This document shows, piece after piece, positions 57,909-64,000 of a DNA stretch of 64,000 nucleotides. The DNA lies in contig DASYBB010000036.1 in the NCBI GenBank assembly GCA_036501025.1, positions 1-64,000 of the forward strand. The letters are read 5' to 3'. Each line of letters starts with the position of its first letter. Position 1 is the stretch's first letter. Source of the stretch: DASUBV01 sp036501025 (lineage in GTDB: Bacteria > Actinomycetota > Actinomycetes > Streptosporangiales > Streptosporangiaceae). The notes under the pieces were generated by a model. The model saw nothing but the letters and a program-made list of their open reading frames with translations, searched no databases and had not been told where the DNA came from. A program made the translations under genes and the position numbers.

Positions 57909-60671
57909 ATGGAGTCGGCAGAGATCGCCCGCCGTTTCCTCAGCTTCTTCGAGCAGCGAGGGCACGTCGTGGTCCCCTCGGCCAGCCTGATCGCTGAGGA
58001 CCCCACCCTGCTGCTGGTGAACGCGGGCATGGTGCCCTTCAAGCCGTATTTCCTGGGCCAGCGGCAGCTGCCCTGGCGGCGCGCCACCAGCGCGCAGAAG
58101 TGCGTGCGGACCCCGGACATCGACGAGGTGGGCAAGACCACCCGGCACGCCACGTTCTTCCAGATGATGGGGAACTTCTCATTCGGCGACTACTTCAAGG
58201 AAGGCGCCATCCCGTTCGCCTGGGAGCTGCTGACCAGCCCGGAGTCCAAGGGCGGATTCGGCTTTCCGGAGGACAAGCTGTGGGCGACCGTCTACCACGA
58301 TGACGACGAGGCGGCCCGCATCTGGCGGGACGTGGTCGGCGTCCCGGAGAGCCGGATCCAGCGGCGCGGCCTGGCCGACAACTACTGGCACATGGGCGTG
58401 CCCGGCCCCGGCGGGCCCTGCTCGGAGATCTACTACGACCGCGGGCCGGAGTACGGCCGCGAGGGCGGGCCCGAGGCGGACGAGGACCGCTACCTCGAGG
58501 TCTGGAACCTCGTCTTCATGCAGGAGACGCTCAGCGCCGTCCGCAGCAAGGTCGACTTCGACGTCACCGGCCCGCTGCCGTCGCGCAACATCGACACCGG
58601 CATGGGCCTGGAGCGGATGGCGATCCTGCTCCAGGGGGTCGACAACATCTACGAGGTCGACACCATGTGGAAGGTGCTCGACCGGGCGGCCGAGCTGACC
58701 GAGCAGAAGTACGGCCGGGACCAGCGCGCCGACGTCTCGCTGCGCGTGGTCGCCGACCACGTGCGCGCGGCGGTCATGCTCGTCGCGGACGGGGTGACCC
58801 CGACCAACGAGGGGCGCGGCTACGTCCTGCGCCGGATCCTGCGCCGCACCATCCGCAACCTGCGGCTGCTGTCGGGCGCGCAGCGCGGCGGCGCGGGCGG
58901 CAGCGTGAGCCGCGGCGGCGCGGACGAGCGGTACATGCACGACCTGTCCGCGGTCGCGATCAGCGCGCTCGGCGAGCAGTACGACGACCTGGTCCGCGAC
59001 GCCCCGCAGATCCAGGCCATCATCGACGCCGAGGAGACGGCGTTCCTGTCCACGCTGCGCACCGGCACCGCGATCTTCGAGGCCGCGGTGGAGGAGACCA
59101 AGCGCGGCGGCGGCGAGTCGATCCGGGGCAGCCAGGCGTTCCAGCTGCACGACACCTACGGCTTCCCGATCGACCTGACCCTGGAGATGGCCGCGGAGCA
59201 GGGGCTGGCCGTCGACGAGACCGGGTTCCGCCGCCTGATGGCGGAGCAGCGGGACCGGGCCAAGGCCGACGCGGCGGGCAAGAAGACCGGCAACGCCGAC
59301 ATCTCGGCCTTCACGCAGATCCTGGAAGCGTCCGGCCGGGTCGCGTTCACCGGCTACGACGAGGTGGCGGGCGACGCGACGGTCATCGGCCTGCTCGCCG
59401 CCGGGGTCTCGGTGCCCGCGGCGGGCGCGGGCAGCCGAGTCGACGTGGTGCTGGACCGGACCCCGTTCTACGCCGAGAGCGGCGGGCAGCTCGCCGACGC
59501 GGGCACGCTGACGGCCACCGGCAGCGGCGCGGGCGCGGGCGCCGTGGTCGAGGTGCAGGACGTCCAGGCGCCGCTGCCGGGGCTGATCGTGCACCGGTCC
59601 GTGGTGACCTCCGGCGAGCTGGTCGTCGGGACGCCGGTGCGGGCGGAAATCGACGTCGAGCGCCGCCGCGCGGTCTCCCGCGCGCACACCGCCACGCACC
59701 TGGTGCACCGCGCGTTCCGCGGCGCGCTCGGCGACTCCGCGGCCCAGGCGGGCTCTGAGAACGCGCCGGGCCGGTTCCGGTTCGACTTCACCGCCGTCGG
59801 GGCGGTGCCGCCCGCGGTGCTGCAGGAGGCGGAGGACGAGGTCAACCAGGTCCTCGTCAACGACCTGGAGGTCCGGGCGTTCCAGACCTCGATCGACGAG
59901 GCGCGGGCGATGGGCGCGCTGGCGCTGTTCGGCGAGAAGTACGGCGACCGGGTCCGGGTCGTGGAGGTCGGCGACTACTCGCGGGAGCTGTGCGGCGGCA
60001 CCCACGTGGCCCGCTCCGGCAACCTCGGGCTGGTGAAGATCCTCGGTGAGTCATCGATCGGGTCCGGGGTGCGCCGCGTCGAGGCCCTCGTCGGCATCGA
60101 CGCGTTCCGCTTCCTGGCCCGGGAGAGCCTGCTCGTCAGCCAGCTGAGCGAGCAGCTCAAGACGCGCCGCGAGGAGCTGCCCGAGCGGATCTCCTCGATC
60201 GTGACCAGGCTCCGCGACGCCGAGCGCGACCTGCAGCGCGCGCAGTCCGCGGAGCTGCTGGGCGGCGCGGGCGACCTGGCCCGCGACGCGGCCGACGCCG
60301 GCGGCGCGGCCTACGTCGCCCACCAGGTGCCCGATGGCACGGCGGCCGACGCGATCCGGAAGGTGGCACTGGACATCCGCGGCCGCCTGGCCCCCGAGCG
60401 CCCCGCCGTGGTCGTGGTGGCCGGCGTCCCGTCGGACCGGCCGACGGTCGTCGTCGCCGTCAACGACGCCGCCCGTGCGCGCGGAATCAAGGCCGGGGCC
60501 CTGGTCGTGGCCGCGACCGGCGCGCTCGGCGGCCGGGGCGGCGGCAAGGACGACATCGCGCAGGGCGGGGGAGCGCCGCTCGGCGCCGGCACGGCATCAG
60601 CAATTGCCGAGTCCTTCCGCGTGGTGGCATCGGCTATTAAGGACATAATGGTCAGTGGTGGCGTACTGTGA
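57909..60671 (+). CDS. alaS: alanyl-tRNA synthetase
   Basis: 920 residues. Class II core (about 1-260) with MESAEIARRFLSFFEQRGH, AQKCVRTPDIDEVGKTTRHATFFQMMGNFSFGDYFKEGA (motif 2) and MGLERMAILLQGV (motif 3). Editing domain with zinc ligands HTATH and CGGTH (about 595-720), then the DHHA1 C-terminal domain ending GGGKDDIAQGGG. It charges tRNA-Ala and deacylates Ser- and Gly-tRNA-Ala. ATG at 57909, AAGGA before it. ruvX follows 73 bp downstream or overlaps, depending on its start. Confidence 0.97.
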   Translation: MESAEIARRFLSFFEQRGHVVVPSASLIAEDPTLLLVNAGMVPFKPYFLGQRQLPWRRATSAQKCVRTPDIDEVGKTTRHATFFQMMGNFSFGDYFKEGAIPFAWELLTSPESKGGFGFPEDKLWATVYHDDDEAARIWRDVVGVPESRIQRRGLADNYWHMGVPGPGGPCSEIYYDRGPEYGREGGPEADEDRYLEVWNLVFMQETLSAVRSKVDFDVTGPLPSRNIDTGMGLERMAILLQGVDNIYEVDTMWKVLDRAAELTEQKYGRDQRADVSLRVVADHVRAAVMLVADGVTPTNEGRGYVLRRILRRTIRNLRLLSGAQRGGAGGSVSRGGADERYMHDLSAVAISALGEQYDDLVRDAPQIQAIIDAEETAFLSTLRTGTAIFEAAVEETKRGGGESIRGSQAFQLHDTYGFPIDLTLEMAAEQGLAVDETGFRRLMAEQRDRAKADAAGKKTGNADISAFTQILEASGRVAFTGYDEVAGDATVIGLLAAGVSVPAAGAGSRVDVVLDRTPFYAESGGQLADAGTLTATGSGAGAGAVVEVQDVQAPLPGLIVHRSVVTSGELVVGTPVRAEIDVERRRAVSRAHTATHLVHRAFRGALGDSAAQAGSENAPGRFRFDFTAVGAVPPAVLQEAEDEVNQVLVNDLEVRAFQTSIDEARAMGALALFGEKYGDRVRVVEVGDYSRELCGGTHVARSGNLGLVKILGESSIGSGVRRVEALVGIDAFRFLARESLLVSQLSEQLKTRREELPERISSIVTRLRDAERDLQRAQSAELLGGAGDLARDAADAGGAAYVAHQVPDGTAADAIRKVALDIRGRLAPERPAVVVVAGVPSDRPTVVVAVNDAARARGIKAGALVVAATGALGGRGGGKDDIAQGGGAPLGAGTASAIAESFRVVASAIKDIMVSGGVL

Positions 60672-60744
60672 GACCGTGCTGGCGCCTGTTTGTGTCCTGG
60701 ATGAGACCTGCCTTGGTGAGGCACGCCTATCGAGGGACCTCTTG

Positions 60745-61227
60745 GTGAGGCCCGGCGTCCGGCTGGCCATCGATGTCGGCCTGGCCCGGATCGGCGTAGC
60801 CGGCTGCGATCCAGCCGGCCTGCTGGCGAGCCCGCTGGCGACCGTGCGCCGCGGCCGGGGCGACCTGGCCGAACTGGCCCGCCTGGCCGGGGAGCATGAC
60901 GTCATCGAGGTGATCGCCGGCCTGCCGCGCGGCCTGTCCGGCGCGGAGGGCCAGTCGGCCGCCGACGCCCGCGGCTTCGCGGCGAAGCTGGCCGGGCTGG
61001 TCGCGCCGGTCCCGGTCCGGCTGGTTGACGAGCGTTTCACCACGGTGCTGGCCCACGACGTGCTGCGGCTGGGCGGCCGGGACTCCCGCGCCCGCCGGTC
61101 CGTGGTCGACCAGGCGGCCGCGGCGCTGCTCCTGCAGACCGCCCTGGACACGGAGCGGGCGACCGGCCAGCCGCCCGGCGAGCTCGTCACGCCCGAGCCC
61201 CGCCCGGCCCACGGCGGTGCCCGGTGA
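60745..61227 (+). CDS. ruvX: Holliday junction resolvase-like RuvX (YqgF)
   Basis: 160 residues. RNase H-like fold: VRLAIDVGLARIGVAGCD (catalytic Asp near residue 9), VIEVIAGLPRGLSGAEG, VRLVDERFTTVLA with the conserved Glu, and RRSVVDQAAAALLLQTALD with the last Asp. The family processes pre-16S rRNA ends and has been proposed as a resolvase. GTG at 60745 has CGAGGGA eight bases before it; a GTG at 60655, inside alaS, would add 30 unrelated residues. Overlaps mltG by 4 bp (GTGA). Confidence 0.9.
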   Translation: MRPGVRLAIDVGLARIGVAGCDPAGLLASPLATVRRGRGDLAELARLAGEHDVIEVIAGLPRGLSGAEGQSAADARGFAAKLAGLVAPVPVRLVDERFTTVLAHDVLRLGGRDSRARRSVVDQAAAALLLQTALDTERATGQPPGELVTPEPRPAHGGAR

Positions 61228-64000
61228 CCCGCAACGACGGACCGGACGCCGGCTGGCCGGCCGCCCGGAGCCGGGGTGTCCGGGATGAGTACCTGCCCGA
61301 GGCGCAGCCGATCGCGCAGCCCCCGCGCGCGGCCCGGGTCGGCCGCCACGGCCGGCCGGGAGCACCGGACGCGCGCCCGGCCCCGGCCCCCGAGCCGCAG
61401 CCGGGCTACGCCTCGCCCGAGTACGGCCCGGCCGGGTACGGCGAGACCGGCTACGGCCAGTCCGGGTACGGCCAGGCGGATTACGGTCAGCCGAATTACG
61501 GCCAGCCGGGCTATGACCAGCCCGGCGCGGCGCAGCCGAACCACGGCGCGAGCCATGACCCCTACGGCGGCCTGCCCGATGCCTACGGCCCGCCGGACCC
61601 GTACGGCACGCCCGATCCCTACGGCCCGCCCGGCTCGGCCGGCGCCAGCGGCCGGTCCGGGTCGCATGGCGTGCCGGGGCCGGGCTCGAACGGCTTCCCG
61701 GGCTCCAACGGCCTCCCCGGCTCGAGCGGCCTCCCCGGCTCGAGCGGCCTACCCGGCTCGAACGGGATGTCCGGTTCCGACGGCTTCCCCGGTTCCAACG
61801 GCCTGTCCGGTTCCAACGGCGTCCCGGGCTTGACCGGCCTTCCAGGATCGAGCGGCCCTCCAGGATCGAACGGTGTGTCCGGGTCGAACGGCGCGTCCGG
61901 GTCGAACGGCTTCTCCGGGCACGGCGACTCCGGCGCCTTCGGCCGGCCGGCCGGGTACGGCGACACCGGCGCCTACGGCCCCGTCGACCCGTACGGACCC
62001 CCGGCCGGGCACGAGCCGCCCGAGACCTACAGCCAGCCCGGTGCCTACGGCCCGAGCTCCGGGCCGGGCGCCGCCCGCCCCGGCCAGGACGGCTCCTACG
62101 GCGCAGCGGGTGCCTACGGGTCAGCCGACACCTACGCCAGCGACAGCGGCGACGGCTGGCCGGGTGCGGCCCGGGAGCGCGGCGGCCGCCACGGCCGGCC
62201 CGCCGGCCCCGCGGACGGCCCGGCCGGCTCCACCGGGCGGGCGGACGCCTACGGGGCTGGCACATCCGCCTACGGCAGTCCCGGCTATGACACGCCCGGC
62301 TACGACACCCCCGGCTACGACACCCCGGCCCGCGGCGGCGCCGCTTACGACACCGGCGGGTTCGGCCCGGACGCCGCCGCGCGGATCGCCGGGCACGGCG
62401 CCCCGGACCCCTACGGCCCGCCCGATCCGTACCGCACGCCGGGCGGCTACGGGTCCGGGCAGTTCCCGCGGCCCGGCGACCACACCGGCCCGCTGCCCGC
62501 CAGCCCGCTGGCCGCCGGCCCGCTGCCCCGCAGCGGCCCCCAGGACCGCAGCGGCCCCCAGGACCGATTGCTCCGCCCGGACCCGCTGCGGCCCGATCAG
62601 ACCGGCCCGCTGCAGCGCTCGGGCCCGCAGGGCTGGGCCGCCGTCCCGCCCGACCAGAGCGGTCCCCAGTACCAGGCAGGCGCCGAGCTGCAGCAGGGCT
62701 ACCAGACCGGGCCGCAGGACCGCACGGACTCCCGGCCCTGGACCGGCCCGCAGGACCCGTGGGCCGGCCAGCCCGGTCACACCGGCCCGCAGCGGGCGCC
62801 CGGCCAGCCGGGCCACACCGGCCCGCAGGGCGCCATCGGCCGGCCCGGCCGCCTCGACGAGCGCCGCCCGGACGAGCGCCATCCCGACGACTTCCGCTCG
62901 CCCCGCGACCCGTACCTGCCGCCCGGCGGCACCGGCGAGCGCCCCGCCCCGCCCGGCAGCAACGGCAGCAACGGCGCCAACGGCCGCGCCGACAGCGTCT
63001 TCACGCCGGCCCGCCCGCTGCCGTCGACGCCCTACGACGACAACAGCATGCCTGGCCGCGACCGCTTCGGCAGCCCCGACCCGTTCGGCCGCGCCGACCC
63101 CTACGACAGCCACCCCTCGCTGCCAGGGCTGCCCGTCGCCGCGGGCCCGGGCGGCCGCAACGACCCGTTCCGGTGGCAGCCGCCCGCCGAGCCCGGCGAC
63201 AGCCACCCCGGCGCCCACCCCGACGAGGAAAGCACGGCCCTGTGGCGCAACGGCCGTCCCGTCGGCCGCCCGGCCGTCCCGGCCGGCTTCCCGGCCGCCG
63301 ATTTCAGCGCCATCCCCGACGAGGCCTCCCCGACCGGCCGGCTCGAGGCCGACGACGAGCCGCTGGACGAGGCGCCCCCGTGGGCCCCGCGGGGCGGCGC
63401 GCAGCCAGTCCCGGACCCCGACCAGGACTCCCCGGACTGGGCCGACGGCGAGCGGCACCCCGGGTTCTTCAAGGGCTTCGGCGAGGACGAGAACGTCGAC
63501 CCGCCCAAGCGCCGCCGCGGCCGGTGGGTCGCTCCGCTGATCTCGCTGGTCGTCATCTTCGGCCTGATCGGGACGGGCGGCGGCATCTTCATCCACATCT
63601 ACTCGGCCGCCCACGCCAACTACACCGGCGCGGGCACGGGCGAGGTCGACTTCCTGGTCAAGCCCGGCGACAACGCGACCGTGCTGGCCCCCCGGCTGAT
63701 CAAGGCCGGAGTGATCAAGGCCGCGGACCCGTTTGTCGCCGCCGCCAAGCAGAGCGCGAACTCCGCCGGCCTGACCCCCGGAACGTTCCGGCTACATAAG
63801 CGGATGAACGCCACCCTGGCCTGGAACCTGCTGGTCAGCCCCAGCTCCCGGATCCAGACCGAGGTCGTCGTCCCGCCCGGCCTGCGGGCCACCAGCCTGC
63901 TCAAGCTGATGGCCAAGGACTCGGGCAAGCCGCTGAGCCAGTTCCAGCAGGCCTACCAGGACACCGCCGCGCTCGGCCTGCCGTCGTTCGCCAACGGCAA
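61224..64000 (+). CDS. mltG: endolytic transglycosylase MltG with giant N-terminal region (runs off right edge)
   Basis: 925 codons are visible. Residues 1-765 are cytoplasmic and of low complexity, in blocks: Tyr-Gly repeats (GYGQSGYGQADYGQPNYGQP), 26 uninterrupted Gly-X-Y triplets (154-231), YDTPG repeats, Gly-Pro-Gln blocks and an Asp/Glu-rich end. A basic stop (PPKRRRGRW) precedes one helix (about 769-795). The start of the YceG/MltG domain follows outside: GEVDFLVKPGDNATVLAPRLIKAGVIK and PGTFRLHKRMNATLAWNLLV. The catalytic Glu lies beyond the window. MltG cuts nascent glycan strands during peptidoglycan growth. The family's cytoplasmic part is normally far shorter. GTG at 61224 overlaps the ruvX stop. 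Confidence 0.88.
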   Translation, partial: MTRNDGPDAGWPAARSRGVRDEYLPEAQPIAQPPRAARVGRHGRPGAPDARPAPAPEPQPGYASPEYGPAGYGETGYGQSGYGQADYGQPNYGQPGYDQPGAAQPNHGASHDPYGGLPDAYGPPDPYGTPDPYGPPGSAGASGRSGSHGVPGPGSNGFPGSNGLPGSSGLPGSSGLPGSNGMSGSDGFPGSNGLSGSNGVPGLTGLPGSSGPPGSNGVSGSNGASGSNGFSGHGDSGAFGRPAGYGDTGAYGPVDPYGPPAGHEPPETYSQPGAYGPSSGPGAARPGQDGSYGAAGAYGSADTYASDSGDGWPGAARERGGRHGRPAGPADGPAGSTGRADAYGAGTSAYGSPGYDTPGYDTPGYDTPARGGAAYDTGGFGPDAAARIAGHGAPDPYGPPDPYRTPGGYGSGQFPRPGDHTGPLPASPLAAGPLPRSGPQDRSGPQDRLLRPDPLRPDQTGPLQRSGPQGWAAVPPDQSGPQYQAGAELQQGYQTGPQDRTDSRPWTGPQDPWAGQPGHTGPQRAPGQPGHTGPQGAIGRPGRLDERRPDERHPDDFRSPRDPYLPPGGTGERPAPPGSNGSNGANGRADSVFTPARPLPSTPYDDNSMPGRDRFGSPDPFGRADPYDSHPSLPGLPVAAGPGGRNDPFRWQPPAEPGDSHPGAHPDEESTALWRNGRPVGRPAVPAGFPAADFSAIPDEASPTGRLEADDEPLDEAPPWAPRGGAQPVPDPDQDSPDWADGERHPGFFKGFGEDENVDPPKRRRGRWVAPLISLVVIFGLIGTGGGIFIHIYSAAHANYTGAGTGEVDFLVKPGDNATVLAPRLIKAGVIKAADPFVAAAKQSANSAGLTPGTFRLHKRMNATLAWNLLVSPSSRIQTEVVVPPGLRATSLLKLMAKDSGKPLSQFQQAYQDTAALGLPSFANG
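61683..61916. repeat. collagen-like Gly-X-Y tract inside mltG
   Basis: 26 consecutive triplets starting with Gly, alternating GSN/GSS/GSD with GLP, GFP, GVP, GMS, GAS and similar, so an 18-bp DNA period. Pro is often in the Y position (GLP, GFP, GPP), as in bacterial collagen-like proteins. Confidence 0.9.

Noticed and set aside
60655..60744. Start of ruvX at the GTG inside alaS
   Set aside because: The added 30 residues do not resemble RuvX, and a better-placed ribosome-binding site precedes the GTG at 60745.
61873..63540. Alternative plus-strand frames inside mltG (555 and 346 codons)
   Set aside because: They are Thr/Pro/Arg-rich shadows. Only the frame from 61224 continues into the membrane helix and the MltG domain to the window edge.

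Overview
The window is very GC-rich (roughly three quarters G+C by eye) and has the codon use, frequent GTG starts and conserved gene order of an actinomycete. Lsr2, PimA with its partner acyltransferase, a mycothiol-type DinB/MDMPI protein and an AfsR/SARP regulator all point to Actinomycetia. The order thrS-HIT-pgsA-acyltransferase-pimA ... pdxS-pdxT-yebC-ruvCAB-yajC-secDF-apt-rel ... aspS-rarA-alaS-ruvX-mltG is the familiar one from mycobacteria and streptomycetes. No tRNA, rRNA, IS, prophage or CRISPR array was found. I cannot name the genus.

Layout. 1-4034 (minus): a membrane electron-transfer module (NuoF-like flavoprotein fragment, bis-haem ferric-reductase-like membrane protein, small anchored protein) beside a histidine kinase/response regulator pair. 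4231-7215: a TerC-family membrane protein and an AfsR/SARP-type regulator that ends where its TPR region would begin. 7839-13506: a four-gene operon with a vWA protein, a PP2C phosphatase and a protein kinase with a zinc ribbon. This is the TerY-P triad arrangement, led by a large membrane-anchored protein I do not recognise. 13562-20674: accessory genes (a frameshifted PNPOx-like gene, a maleylpyruvate-isomerase-like protein, two small membrane proteins, lsr2, a Rieske protein, a divergent SDR/XRE pair). 20898-26788: purB, a secreted TIGR03118-type protein and two paralogous L,D-transpeptidase-like proteins.

26931-64000 is mostly housekeeping. thrS and the HIT gene are followed by an oppositely oriented EF-G paralogue, then the phosphatidylinositol (mannoside) genes pgsA-acyltransferase-pimA, pyridoxal phosphate synthase pdxST, yebC, an Eis-like acetyltransferase, ruvCAB, the Sec accessory genes yajC-secD-secF, apt, a long (p)ppGpp synthetase/hydrolase, a DUF349 protein, a cyclophilin, a metallo-beta-lactamase-fold hydrolase, aspS, rarA, a DUF948 gene and its small neighbour, alaS, ruvX and the start of mltG, which runs off the right edge.

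The most unusual features are the TerY-P-type operon with two membrane-anchored components; an MltG whose cytoplasmic N-terminus is about 765 residues long and contains 26 uninterrupted Gly-X-Y (collagen-like) triplets; a habit of short tandem repeats at or just after gene 3' ends; two imperfect palindromes of about 55 bp that share CCATGATC-type ends; and perfect palindromes in front of the SARP and lsr2 genes.
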